64,000 nt of DNA from Sipunculus nudus. Taxonomy: Eukaryota > Annelida > Sipuncula > Golfingiida > Sipunculidae. The translations under genes and the position numbers were made by a program. How positions within the stretch are numbered: position 1 is the stretch's first letter; every line of letters begins with the position of its first letter. Shown here in pieces: positions 39,201-51,012 of the stretch. The stretch covers positions 24,838,214 through 24,902,213 of the forward strand of contig CM049320.1 in NCBI GenBank assembly GCA_026874595.1, given 5' to 3'. A model generated the notes under the pieces. The model saw only the letters and a program-made list of their open reading frames with translations, searched no databases and was not told the origin of the DNA.

Positions 39201-39480
39201 ATGGTGTGGCTACTATTTCAGATTTGGCAACAAGCTAGAGGTCAGTCTGGATCTATTTATAGCTTTGGCAGACTGCCACCTGTATCAGCTTAGGCAACAG
39301 GTCAAGAGTTCACTCAGTGCAGCCAGGTATGGGTCAGGAGTTTACTCAGTGCAGTAGCTGCATTCTATTTATAGCTTTGGCAGACTGCCAAACCTTTGGA
39401 CCCTTATCTTTATTCATTTTAATGTTGCTGAGGAAGCTCGCGGATGGAGGAGCCTCCGATTCCTCCTTCCAGGGAGCTCA
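36248..39480 (+). mobile_element. AGCGAACCTGTGAGC-type repeats, two head-to-tail copies
   Basis: A start like that at 26771 lies at 36248 (AGCGAACCTGTGAGCTTATG, then GTGTGGCGTCGTCC). A second, more decayed start lies at 37649 (AGTGTGAACTAATGCGATGG). The interiors share GAGCTATCATCACCAAATTT and GGTGGCGCCACCTG phrases with the 26.8 kb copy. The right boundary is uncertain; near 39140-39190 a short CATGTGATCACTTCATGGG motif is repeated. No coding capacity is recognised. Confidence 0.5.
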
Positions 39481-40569
39481 AGCGCAATCTTTAACTTTTT
39501 AATAATAATATTATTATTATGCCGAAAGATAAAGTCTTCCTGTAACTATGATTATATAGAACACTGAACAAGAGAAACAGATTTATTTTTTTTTCAAACT
39601 GGATATTATACCTGTGTGTCACTGTACAAACATTATTTATGTTTTCGTAACACTCAGTGTAATAAAAATTAAATAGAATATGCTAATTATTTTATACATA
39701 ACACATAGATATACACACGTTTCTGTTCGTCAAAAACGTTTCCCTCTTTTATAAGAGAGGAGTTTTTATATATTCCGAGATTATTTTCCAGCAAATGTTA
39801 ATTTAAGGCATTCTAATCCTAACCTATAAATACTGAAAGATATGCAAGTCAACTGATGACTATTTAAAAAGAAAAAAAAGGTTTCCTTCTAGATGGAACT
39901 GTATCAGAGCATAACAGCCCGCTTATGGTATTGCATCCAAATTATTTACAGATTTATGGACATTTTGTCTGTTTTTGCATAATTAAATTGTGGTTTTGTG
40001 AGCAGTTTCACCTTCATACTCTGCTCGACCAATGAAACATGTATAGCATTACACAATTTGTTACTATTATCATGCTAACCTTTGAACTAGGCGGCCGTAT
40101 CTCTATAGCTTAAATGTATTTTAGCTATTTAAAATTAAAAAAAAAAATACTATGCACCCGCGATACTGATGATGAGGAATATTTTCATTAATATTGCCTC
40201 TAGCATAATTTATTTAATCTAAATCTGATCATTTAAATGTTAAATGTGTGCGTGAATTGAGGTGGGGTTTCGAATGTTTAAATTAATATGGATTAATTGA
40301 TTCTTCTTTTGTCTCAAGTATTTATTTGAACTGCCTACCGGGCCTTGATGTGAACCGTTTATGCTATGATAAGGAGGAACTGTTGAGGGACCATCTTGGG
40401 AGATAAAATTGCATCACAGGCGGTTGGATACCTATTGACTCGCGTATTTTGAAATCAGTTGAATGCGAGTTGTCATTAGTGCATCATATGCTTGCCTGTT
40501 GATTAATAACGTACATATATAACGATATCTGCAATTACAACTTTATGTAGGAAAGCTGTATATGTCTTT
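39481..40569. other. Unassigned non-coding stretch
   Basis: AT-rich and without a repeat relation I can see in this window. No coding exon is recognised. It lies near the centre of the large inverted-arm element and may be what is left of its core. Confidence 0.5.
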
Positions 40570-42530
40570 CCAAGAAAGGAAATGTCAGAAGTAGATGGAT
40601 GCGGAAAGAGCAAAAAGAAAAATAAGTGAAACAGTACTTATACTAAGAAGAGAATTAAAATAAAAATTGGAGAAAAAAGAATATTAAGATATAGGTAACA
40701 GTAAAGAATGAGAGTAACAGAAAAGAGGACAGGAAATGTAAGAAGAAATGCATGAAGACGAAAAAGAAGAAGAATGGCAAGGAGAACAGGAGTAAGGTGG
40801 AGTAGTAGAGGAAGTAGAAACAACGAGAAAAAAAAGTAGGAAAGAAGATAAAGGAAGAAAAAATATTAGACTATGAAATAGTTTAAAAAGAACAAAAAGA
40901 AGGACATGATGCAGGAGACCAATAATAAAAGGAAGAAGATGAAAATTATTAAAGGAAGGGAGAAAAGCAGAAAATAATAATAAGCAGAAGCAGAAAAAGA
41001 AACGCAGCAGAGTAGGAAGGAAAAGATGTTTAAGAAGAAAAGTGAGAAGATTAAAAAGACGAAGAAACCTGAGGAGAAATAAAAAAATAAAAACAAGAGA
41101 GAGAAGAAGAAGAGGTAGAAATAAAAAGAAAAAGAGCCAGAGGATGCATGAGAAAATTCAAAGAAGAGTTTAAAGAATAATAAGGAAAGTTTGGAAAAGA
41201 AAAAAGGATGAAAAATTGAATGAGAAGTATAGAATGAAGGAAAACATAGCAAAAAAAACAAAAAACAAAACAAACAAACAAACAAAAAAAAACAGTTAGA
41301 GCAGGAAGAAGTAAAAGTAGAACAAGAAAAAGATTGAGATTGATGCCAAAAGAAGGAGAAGAAGAATAAGGGTATTGAAAAGACGAGCAAGCAGCAGAAC
41401 AATAAGAAGCGTTATTAGGTGAAACAGAAGAAGTAGTGTGAGGAAAAGACTAGTGTAACATCCGGGGGGATGGGATGTGACTGACGTAGGTTCGGGTAAT
41501 TTAACGGCTCGGGTTTTTAGACACTAGCAGTTGACACACGGTCGCATGCCGCTTAACATACATAAATGAACAAGACAGCAAGTTAGAAAAATACCATTTA
41601 ATCTAAAACAAGTACCAAAGTACACTTACAACGATGCGCCGATGTTGCCGTCGGGTGATGGCCGCAGGCGAAGCCGTAGGTCGTGGTTTCGATTCTCGCT
41701 ACTGTAGATTAATCCCAAATAAAGTTCAATGGTAATCCCAGGTAAACAGAACACTAATTCCGTGACAGGTAATCCAAATAATAAAAGCGTTATCAAATCA
41801 GGGCTGCATCGAGGGGGTAAACCAAATAAAAGCGTAATCAAACCAGGGCTGTAATCAAGACACGGGGTGACACACACCGAATGACCAGCGTGAGCCGCAG
41901 CTCTATATATAGGCTAAAGGGCGGCCGGTTATCGCTCGGGCGGGGTCCCCGGGCCAGATACCCCTGCTGCGGTAGCCGCGCAGCCCTGGTCAAGCTTCGT
42001 AGCTCGGACGGGCGGCTAGTCCCTTTAAATAATATACTCCCCGAGAGCAGGCCGGCTCACACATGCAAGCAAGTGAAACTTTCTTAGGCCTGCATTCACT
42101 ACACTAGGAAGAATAAGAAAAAGAAGAAAGTGAACAACAGGAAGTATGAGAACACTAGCAAGAGTAAGAGAGAGTTGGTTAAATATTTACACGAAAGGGA
42201 AAAGAAGAAGAAGAAATAAAAGAAGAAGACAAGATGAAAAAGAAGTGTTAGAAGAACAGGCAGAGGAATGAGAAGAAGAGTAAGACGGGAAGAATCAGAT
42301 AAATTTCAACAAATATGAGATTAAGAACAAGATGAAAAGGAAGGAGAAGGAGAGGAAGTAGAAAAGGTAAAAGTAGAAGAAGATCACGATGAAGAATAAG
42401 GGGAAGGGCGAGGAGAAGAGGAAGAAAGTGCACAAAAACAACACAAAGAGGAAACAATAGAGAAAAAAGACAGATGAGGAGTGAGACGAAGATATAAAAC
42501 AGAACCAGTGTAATAATGGAGAAAAGAAGA
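40570..42530 (+). repeat. Purine-rich tract, interrupted by a solo LTR
   Basis: AAGAAGAAG-type DNA, the opposite-strand counterpart of the pyrimidine tracts at 32.1-36.2 kb. Open frames on the minus strand (for example 40866-41402) are Phe/Leu/Ser-rich artefacts. The GC-richer block at 41454-42103 is a separate insertion. Confidence 0.85.
41454..42103 (+). mobile_element. Candidate solo LTR
   Basis: A 650-base GC-richer block inside purine-rich DNA. It begins TGTAACATCC, ends CATTCACTACA (TG...CA termini) and is flanked by CTAG on both sides (41450-41453, 42104-42107). A TATA-like CTATATATAGG lies at about 41902. No internal retrotransposon coding region adjoins it, which suggests recombination between two LTRs. 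Confidence 0.65.
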
Positions 42531-43173
42531 ATGGTCTTTGCTTTACTTTTGTGAATAGGGGCCAATCAGACCAGCTTATTATTATTCCCATGCATGCAGG
42601 ATTTGCCAGCAATTTGAGGGGCAAGGCGTTCTGCTGCGACTTGAAGTTTTTTTTTCCAATTTCTATTTTAATGTGTCATAAATATGTCAAAAATAAATAA
42701 TGTGAGACATAAAAAAAATTTTTTAAATGCAGGTAAGTCAACTGTTTGCGTATTCAGCAGACAGTTAAGAGCAAGGAATGTGTGGAAGTAAGCATGAATC
42801 ATTTTGCTAGTGTCAGTGTTTTTACGTTTGGCATACACGATGGCTTTAGTTTCACAATTTGGAGGCTAGCTTGAATCGTGATTTCACGAAACATGAAAGC
42901 AGAACTTACCGTGAAACCAGTTATTTTCCTCGCAAATAGACCCTTAGTCCTGCACAAACCGTGATTTCACAAACGATACCGGTGGCCAAAACGTGGATTC
43001 GTTTTCCTATAATATTTTTATCACGTTTTGTATTTAACGGTTTGGAGATAGCCTTTCACGTTTAGAGGCATTTTTTTCACGTTTGGTGAAAAATCAAATA
43101 TGCGACATATTTATCGGTTTGGAGATTTTTTTCATGATTAGTGCAGATTCACGTTTTCAGGCCTAACAGGGGG

Positions 43174-43333
43174 TGTGATACGAGGTGACATAAAAGCGGG
43201 CCGAACTGTCTCGCTAGTGAAGCATGCTTTTCTAGCGAATCGGTTGGAACGCTGGACATGTGCGCCACCGAATAGGTTTGAATCCCAGATCGGCCTGATA
43301 TAATCCCCTGAGCAATTTGTCTTCGTAACAAAA
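43174..43333 (+). repeat. Right LTR of the TRIM-like element
   Basis: Starts TGTGATACGAGGTGACATAA and ends TCTTCGTAACAAAA. It is colinear with the left LTR through the tRNA-like segment and is preceded by a run of five G next to the insertion junction. Confidence 0.65.
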
Positions 43334-43789
43334 TACATATCACACATGTAATTGAAAAGTCCTGGATCAACATGTCATGTGAGCCAGTCACGTGGCCCAG
43401 CCGGAGCTTCGGGCCCAGTCAATTCAAACCACGAGCCTGTGCTCCGTACACACGTACACCAGTAAAACCAACAGAGAGCCGTGCAACGACCCAAACTTCA
43501 TGTTCAATTAACCGATCGGTCAGCGCAGGTCAGTGAGTAGCACAATGAGTGCCCACATTAGGCAGTCAGTTGATAAGTAATGTATCACTATGGTCGGGGA
43601 AAAACTGCCCGTAATCCGTAATAGCCAGATGGTCGTATTTCACAGGTTTTATCTATAGATCATATAACGGAATTTGGAAAGGGATGGATATCCAGTGGTC
43701 GAAATAGCCAGTTGCCCGCATTTCATAGTTGGTCGTTCAGACAGGTTGGACTGTATTTAGTCTGTTTAAATCTGAAAGTTAAAAAATTT

Positions 43790-44055
43790 CTAGGTTTTTA
43801 TCTTTTCGGAGGCTCTGTTGTACTCACTTGCATTGACAAGCTGCATGCAGGCCACGTCTGGTCACTCTGTCAGGGAACCTGATTTGAAATGGGTCACTGG
43901 GGGAGATCCCCTGTTGTCACAGGTATTCAGTTGTTGTTATTGCTTGCACTGTTCCTGTTTCAGCAGAAGGGGAAATAAGGATTTGTTTATCCTGTATGTA
44001 TATGCAAAAGTGTTGTAACTCTCAGCTGAGCACAGTGATCTATTGGTCCCTTGTT
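43790..44055 (+). mobile_element. 3' fragment of a hairpin-ended element, copy 6
   Basis: Begins near TTCGGAGGCTCTGTTGTACT, matching the GGAGGCTCTTGTTGTATTCC interior junction of copies 1-3, and ends CTCAGCTGAGCACAGTGATC with GGTCCCTTGTT. It is heavily internally deleted. Confidence 0.55.
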
Positions 44056-44399
44056 TACAAAGTAATCATCTGTATGAATCCTTATCTAAGAGATAAAGAG
44101 GAATAGCCTTTCCTGCGTGTGTAACGCAGCACAAAATGGAATTAAGATTTAGATTGGGGGACTGACTCTTGGCTTAACTGCCGTCGTCAATCTGTGAATA
44201 TCTTGTTCTGCATTTGTTCATCACATATTCCAAATTAACTCCATTGCACTGTGCATGGAAGACTTCGAAAAAAAGTTGATCAGCCAGTACTTCGGAAAAC
44301 GCCGTCATTCTGCGTGATATCAATGTAAATGAAAGTCATTTGAGCTATACAATCACATTTTTGCTAGATTTTCTTTGTATCTTTATGCTTTTTCAACAA

Positions 44400-45400
44400 T
44401 AAATTGAATGGAAGACAGACACATTATTAATAACGGGGCACGTGTAGCTCCAGCACGAATACATAGTATAATTTAATTTCAGTCGAATATCATTAGAAAA
44501 TAGTGAATCATTTGCCGTATTTTAACGATACTCTAAAACTCATCAGAAAGGTAGTGAAATGGCAATATTTGTATATCATTGCCGCATGTATGGCTTCTCG
44601 TAACAGCAAAACCGTCCTGAGAACAGGTTGCACCTTTTGGCTACAATTCACACTTGGCATTCAGCAAGTATAGCCTGGTGAAAAACGGTCCCAGGTAGTA
44701 ATTTTTTATTTTTTATTTTGGTAAATAAAAGGTTTTTACATAACCTGCAGTCTTCGGAGAACATAATACTGTACACGCTGAATGAATACGTTTAGTACCG
44801 CCATCCTGTTTCAATGACCTTTTTTGGACCCATTCGGGAATATGTCATCGAGAGTTTATTGTATACACATGTGAACGGAAAAGGAGAGTCAAATGAATCA
44901 AAAACACTGTTAAAAGCTTATCCACAAAATATGATCTAATGGTTGGTTAGTTAGGTGAGCTTACAACAATTTGTCTGGATATTAATTGTTGCTGCTTCTT
45001 ATGGCTATTTTTTTTGTGCCTTGCTTAGCACCATACTGACAGCTAAGGTCTATGATTCTCAACAAGAGACCAACGGTCTTTACTTTGAAAATGCTGTTGA
45101 AGGTAGCGGACATGATAAAATAATACATTGAAAATGAAAATACAGCTAAAAAAACTAGCTGCAGTACAACATAAGTGATGAAACCTTTACCTGCTAAATC
45201 AGGCTACACTTACTGAATGCAAAGTGTTAATCGCTGCAGTAGGTATCACTGGATCTCAGGAAAGTGTTCTTACGAGAGGCTATAAATGTAGCAATAATTT
45301 AATATTGCCATTTCACTTCCATTCCGGTGAGTTTTAGAGTGTCGTTAAAATATGGCTGGCGAATGATTCCCTATTCACTTATGAAATTCTATTGGAATTT
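44400..45400. repeat. Inverted duplication of the GT15 upstream region
   Basis: The stretch at about 44460-44670 reads as the reverse complement of about 45200-45400. Shared landmarks include ATATTGCCATTTCAC followed by GTGAGTTTTAGAGT and, further out, a CTGAATGCAAAGTG-like stretch. A second piece at about 44990-45105 is the reverse complement of about 53990-54105 upstream of copy 3. The arms are diverged but clearly related, so inversion accompanied duplication of this flank. Confidence 0.7.
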
Positions 45401-45975
45401 AATTATACAATGTATTCTTGCTGGGGTTCCAAATGTCAAGTTTATCTTCATTTGTATCTGTGTTTTCGGATACGTTTCCTTTAAATTATTGTTTAGAAAG
45501 CATACCGGAATACCGGAAAGCCAAATTTGTGAAGAAATTTACAATTGGTTAATTGCAGGGATGCGAAAAAAAACATTCTTTTATTGGTCTGCATTCTAGC
45601 GATGATGCATTAGAAACACTGACAGAACACCTGTTTACCAATGTATTCAAGCTATACTCACCGCAAAGCAAGAGGACAATGTTCCTCCAGCAAAGTGAAG
45701 CTACTACATATTGAATATTTGCTTGCTTAAGAACAGGTAGAGTGGATTCCCGGTCCATCCTTGCTTTCTTCATGTATTCTTTTCTGCCTTTTTTATGAAT
45801 GCCTCTCTCCAGTTAATCATTCTGACAGTCGTGACCTTTCTGGAAAAGAAACTGTTCTAAAGTATGTATGAGTCACTATTCCGTACATTCACGGGTTGTA
45901 ATTTACTTCCTGGCCTCTTATTGTCCCAACACTTGTAAGTAGTATATCTTATTATCTATATCTTATTATTCCAGG
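45327..45975 (+). other. Candidate 5' leader intron of GT15 copy 1
   Basis: A GTGAGT donor at 45327 and a pyrimidine-rich TTATTATTCCAG acceptor at about 45975, 40 bases before the ATG. Copy 3 has the same arrangement: TTTCAG|GTGAGT at 54631 and TTTTTGTTCCAG at about 55417. Position and flanks are conserved, but splicing itself is inferred. Confidence 0.4.
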
Positions 45976-46015
45976 AGCTAGGCCCAAATGTAATTCCCTC
46001 AACTGAAAGGCGAAA

Positions 46016-47032
46016 ATGATATTTAGCAGATCCACTGTGGCTTTTGTTGCTTTCGTATTTGTCATCTCAACATATCTTTTCCTGGTACATAAGGAAGTTT
46101 TTAGTGATCCCTCACAAAGCATGACGAAAATTGTGCTTTCAGTTGGACAAGCAAAAGAAGAAAGGAAACAATTAGTGTTGAAATGCCAGGAAAACAACAC
46201 AGAATGCACAAGGTTTTCCCAGATGATGAAAGCCTGGCCCCCTGATAAGCCGAGAGCTGTGATCTATGTTCTAACCAGAGTGGGTCGACAGAAACGCCTA
46301 ATAAACTTACTCCATACGGTTGATCAATACTTTACCAGGCAGTTCCCCTATCCAGTGATTATATTTCACTCACAAATGTTACGCAGTTCAATTCCTATTA
46401 TTAGAAATTCAACAAATTCTTCATTATTCTTTCAGGAAATTGAATTTGAACTTCCCGACTTTCTTTCCCCAAAAGAGCAATGGTTGAAAGAACACTGCAA
46501 ACGATCCCTCGGGTACAAGCATATGTGTCGTTTTCAATCCAAGTTAGTGACAGAGCAGCCGATCATTGAGCAGCTCGATTATATCTGGAGACTAGATGAT
46601 GACTCTAGCATTCGCAGCCCAGTTAAATATGATGTGTTTCGTTTCATGCGAGATAAAGAAATATATTATGGGTATATGTGCAAGTTTCCCAGCAACGCAG
46701 AATGTGTTTTTGGACTATGGAATGCAACGAGGAAATATATTAAAATGAATCATATCGAACCTAAGTTTTTCAACGAAATGACAGAAGGAATGAATTATTT
46801 CAATAATTTTGAAATCAGCAAAGTCAGCCTCAGGACGAGCCCAGAGTATAAAGATTACATCGATTACATCGACAGATTAGGGGGAATTTTCTATTATCGT
46901 TAGGGAGATGCTCCTATTAAGACCATCGGGGTATCCCTATTCGTCCCTGAAAACAAAACTCATAATTTTCTCAGCATTGGCTATGCTCATCGTGGATGTG
47001 TTAACAACCTGCCAAAGCATAAAAGCAACTAA
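46016..47032 (+). pseudogene. GT15 alpha-mannosyltransferase, copy 1, single nonsense change
   Basis: GT15 (Kre2/Mnt1/Ktr) enzymes are Golgi type II membrane proteins that transfer mannose from GDP-mannose. The frame runs 338 codons from 46016 to TAA at 47030, broken only by TAG at 46901-46903 (codon 296). Copies 2 and 4 have TGG there, the W of the family motif RWGDAP. A signal anchor lies at about residues 7-25. Family landmarks are YKHMCRFQS, LDYIWRLDDDS, EYDVFRFMR-like KYDVFRFMR, NNFEISKVSL and DYIDRLGGIF. Downstream of the stop the frame is still intact (GDAPIKTIGVSLFVP). The protein as read ends at 295 residues and lacks part of the active-site region. It is a young pseudogene, a null allele or, less likely, a readthrough gene. 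A possible leader-intron acceptor (ATTATTCCAG) lies at about 45975. Confidence 0.85.
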
Positions 47033-48257
47033 ACTTTCTTGAATTTACACAACTCTAATGTCGAATACATATTGCACGGTGAAATTCAGAGATCCCGTTT
47101 CCATTATGCAGGTTAGCTGAACTAGTTCACAACTGCATCGGGACTGTTTTTCTCAAAATGTAGGTCCAGTCTATACTAAAAGCTGCAGCTCTTGAACTAT
47201 TTAAGGCTAGGTATGGTAAATGTTGCACGGGAGACTAAACTACGATTTGTTCAATATAATAATATATATTTAAAAATGTTATGAAAATCTTCTTTGGTAA
47301 AATGAGGTGAAAAACGACATTTTGATTGTATGCTTGTTTGTACTTTAATCTGTCACCGGAGGTCATAGATGTCAAAATATGTTATAAGGGGAAAACATAC
47401 ATGACAATCAGACAGTGCATATATATTGTCATCTTAATGTAATATCCCGTGTCAAAAATATTCTACTGTCAAACAAGAGATGTACAGTCTTAGCTGTTTG
47501 TTCTGTGCATTACTTCTTTAATTTCCTAACAGTGAACAAATTAGGTTTAGGACGAGGCACTGATAAACGAAAGCTAACATATTTTAAGGAATGACATGAT
47601 TTTGATGTGACATAGTACAGTGACAATCCAAGAGGTTGAATGTTTTTTTAAGGGGTAATTACATGCTCATGCTCGGTTTCCAACTTTCCTCTTCCTGACC
47701 TTTTATTAATTGTATTATATATAAGTTATATACGAGAGAATACACATGATAATATCTGGAATAAACACACATATACACACATTTATATATGTGTCAGACT
47801 TTTCTGTGTATATTTTTGTGAATGCATCAGACCTTCGTCAGGTGGGCATGGGTTGAGAGGTGTTAAAATATGGCGGAATGTCAATGCGTAGAGTCCACAA
47901 TGCAAGAAACAGTGTATTTACGTTCTGATTGGATATTTAGTAAAATTCTAATCATAATGGCCTGTGTGAGCGTGGTACACAGCAGTCTGCATCGCTCCAC
48001 TAAGGAATTTCCGTGAAACCGACACCATCCACATTATGACGTCACGTCACGGGTCGCTATGTAAAAAAGGCGGACCACTGTGGTACAGCCCGCAATTCCC
48101 AATCGCAACGCCTATCCAAGTAGTCTTTCGAATGCCAAAATTGGTCCGATTAATCGGTCGAAGGTGTGCCGCGAGCCGGATACCAAACCCTACATCCTGT
48201 GTGAGGAATGGGGAGGTACGATTTTCCAGTGCTCTCTCCGGCCCGTGAGTTGACTAT

Positions 48258-48296
<39 letters not shown>

Positions 48297-48930
48297 ATTT
48301 TAGAGAGACTTTTCAGTTCCTGTGGATACTTAGTCGCCGAGTAGCTTTTCCCCTACCCCAAACCTACTCTTGGGTTCATAAATTTAAGAAATGGGACGAG
48401 AGTTTTAAGGTTTTATTTCAAATTCATGAATTTTCAATTTCGGTTGAAAGGCTTGGAATGACCAATTATGGTGTTAAGTATTTTATGTATGTCTAACATC
48501 AGCGCCCCAACAAGAAAATAAAATTCAAATACTTTATTATTCAATGTAGTTATGTTCTTCTTTAATTTTGATATTGGTGTGGTTTAGTCACACTTTATAC
48601 ATTAATTCTCAAAATATTCACCCGATCACGTCAGGGTTAAAATTACTGTTTCTTGGTGAATTAAGACATGATGAAGAGATTGAAATACATACTGAGAGCA
48701 CTGCTTTGTGTGATATTTTTCGTTTCGTTATGTGTAATATCAATATGGAGAATAGTTTGTTTTTCAACTATTATCTTTTTATGGAGTTTCATCCACTCCG
48801 CCACATTAGTAATGGAATGAGAAATTTCACTCTGAGAAGTAATATAATCTAAGTAGCAGGCCAGAAAAGGTGATACAAATATTCGGTATTTTCTATAAGA
48901 AAATGAAATATACATAGCCGTAAATTTATA
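47033..48930. other. Intergenic, no gene recognised
   Basis: AT-rich DNA between GT15 copy 1 and the LINE remnant. It has a TA/TG microsatellite at about 48256-48296 and an ACACATATACACAC-type stretch near 47768. A GC-richer block near 48030-48250 has an open frame with no recognisable domain. Confidence 0.5.
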
Positions 48931-49930
48931 TATGGTGGAGATGGATAAGAAAATTAAAGATATAGACAAAACAATTAATATATGGCGGATTAGGAGTCTG
49001 ACCCTAGAAGGACGAAACCAAATAGGCAAAACTTTTATTATCGGTAGATTTAAATATCAGCTTGCTAATCTACCATATTATATGAAACTAAAAGTCTGAG
49101 AAATTGCCACGTTGTCTTTATTTAAAGAAAAGGAAAAAAAGCGGGGGGGGGGGGGGGGGGCTGAAATTCGCCACATTTAGACATCTCGGGTAGTATGCAT
49201 TTAAAGATATTTGTATACCGGAAGATAGATTTTTGAAGAAATTATGTAAGAAATTAAAACGGATATCACATAATAGAGAAATACTTTTATTGGGTAATGT
49301 TGGTCAGGTGATGAGAGCTGCTTTCTTCAAAGAAAATGGATTGTGAATCAAATAATATGGATGAATCGAAATGTTAAGATTTATAACAAATGATTTGTTG
49401 GAAAGAATCCATAACAATTGGGACCATGATCACTAATCTTTTAATGATAATAACCGTGTTAAGCATTCTGAATATTGGAAAGAACGAGGCGTGAATCTGA
49501 GATTATTCTTTCTGTGGTATTCATAAATGCCATTAGTTCTATCAAAGAAATTAGAAATTGAAAATTAATATTCGAATAAACCCCATACTTTATGGTAAAC
49601 GCTTTGCTTTACATCAAACAACTTTAAAACAGGTGTATCAGAGTATCAAGAATGCAATGTACTTGCCATTTTGTAAACTGCTACAATTTATTAATTGCTC
49701 AACACAGTGGATTATAATTGGTCAAGGGTGTACCTGTTATCTAAAAGTATGTTTCAAGATGTTAAAACACAGGATTTTCAGCATAAAGTTCTGCAGAATA
49801 TTTATTTTTAATAATTACGGGTTTCAGAAAAGGAAATTAGTAACAAATAAAAAATCCAATTTTTGTATCACTAATCGAGAAAATACAGTGCATTTATTTT
49901 TGGAATGTGAATTGATAAAAGTATTTTGAT
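48930..49930 (+). mobile_element. Decayed LINE (non-LTR retrotransposon) 3' coding remnant
   Basis: At 48939-49099 the frame reads INIWRIRSLTLEGRNQIGKT followed by FIIGRFKYQLANLPYY, the post-reverse-transcriptase segment typical of LINE ORF2 proteins (W..R.LTLEGR..I.KT). At 49558-49929 a second frame ends NFCITNRENTVHLFLECE, which fits the C-terminal zinc-finger-like zf-RVT segment (C..C..H..C) with the first Cys lost. Stops and frameshifts lie between. An 18-G run at 49143-49160 interrupts it. It is non-functional; the clade cannot be told. Confidence 0.7.
49143..49160 (+). repeat. Homopolymer G tract
   Basis: 18 consecutive G inside the LINE remnant. Confidence 0.95.
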
Positions 49931-51012
49931 TAAACATAGAAATATGATCGGTTGAAAAGAAGATAATTTTTACTTTGATAAATCAGGAGTTGTTTTACGA
50001 GAGTGAATCGAAGAATTTTGGAAGAATTATACATTCATTATCGGTAAAAAGTATATTAATAGATACAGGTATAACAAAAGTGGTCTAACGATAACAGGAT
50101 TTGAACACTATTTAAAGTATTACATGTAGATTGAATAAATTATAGAAAAAAGACATTAAAAAACACAAGATTTAATTGAGAAGAGGGCAGTGTTAATATG
50201 TTTAATACATTGAGATATTATTTGATATTATTTGTAAGAGAAATGGTTTGATTTTGTTCTGCGTATTAATTTTTGAATAAAACTTGTAAAAAAACTAAGT
50301 AGTAGTTAAACATGTCACACTTTTGCTATACCTGAATTATATGTTGGACTTGCTATTCTATGATCATAGGAGTTTACAGCTTTCCGGGAAGAATACTTTT
50401 TCTTTACAATTTCAGATTTAACTAAACACTACCTTTGTGTGCAGAGTTATTTGATCTGAACACCAAGTGTCAGTCGCTGCCAAATGGCGTCGCTAGTTTC
50501 GTGAAATGTATCGCTAAATAATTGTTCGAGTTTTCAATCACACAAGAAATTGATATTGCGGATGTTCACTGCCTTCAAATGAGTTTATGAGGGTCATTTA
50601 AATGCAGTAAATGAGGTTTGCAGATTGATGTGAAATTATATCTGAGGGCAATGACCCCATTAATTTGTATTTGAGTTTAATATGCAATGCGTATATTTAC
50701 CCATTTCTCGAATCCCAGGCATATATATAGGAGAATTAGATCCCTAAAATGCATGTTATTGTTTGGAATGGAAAACAAACATATGTAATATTAGATTTTG
50801 TCAGACTAAATGTACCACGGGTAAATGCGAATATAGGCTACCTCCTTTTTAACTGGTATGGTTATGTTTCAGGAATACCATTATTATATCAATCTTTAAC
50901 ATTTCCGCCTACATCAAATTAAGTATTCTGTGTAAAATATAGTTTGATTTTCTCTTTTTAGAATACAGAGAAATTCTGCTCGAGACGGCCCCGACGCGTT
51001 ACAAACAGAACC
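49931..51012. other. Upstream flank of GT15 copy 2
   Basis: Mostly unassigned. Near 50455-50500 a GAACACCAAGTGTCAGTCGC stretch resembles the upstream regions of copies 1 and 3, so part of the duplicated promoter flank is retained. A TCTCTTTTTAG at about 50961 could be a leader-intron acceptor. Confidence 0.4.

Larger units (their letters stand above)
31437..43168. mobile_element. Large inverted-arm element, 11.7 kb
   Basis: Starts TGTTAGGCCT and ends AGGCCTAACA. Arms of at least 630-700 bases (31437 to about 32150, and about 42540-43168) are inverted copies at roughly 88-90% identity by eye, with GGG runs at both junctions. The arms are rich in AAACGTGAAA and CACGTTT words. Inside the arms, pyrimidine-rich DNA on the left (32090-32206, 34110-34300, 35280-35840, 36060-36248) mirrors purine-rich DNA on the right (40570-41449, 42108-42530). 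No transposase, integrase or polymerase frame was recognised. It could be a giant foldback-type or a gutted large-TIR transposon. Confidence 0.65.
31127..43333 (+). mobile_element. TRIM-like miniature LTR element, split by a large insertion
   Basis: Two direct repeats of ~158 bases (31127-31284 and 43174-43333, roughly 90% alike) flank a tRNA-Pro-type primer site, about 140 bases of non-coding interior and a GAGAGGG purine tract. TACATAT flanks both outer ends (31120-31126 and 43334-43340; one extra A precedes the right copy). With the inverted-arm insertion at 31437-43168 removed, the element would be only about 475 bases, in the size range of TRIMs. It has no coding capacity and depends on enzymes supplied elsewhere. 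Confidence 0.65.

Noticed and set aside
40866-41402. 178-codon minus-strand frame
   Set aside because: Same artefact on the purine-rich tract.
48036-48248. 70-codon frame in a GC-richer block
   Set aside because: No recognisable domain, start context or splice support.
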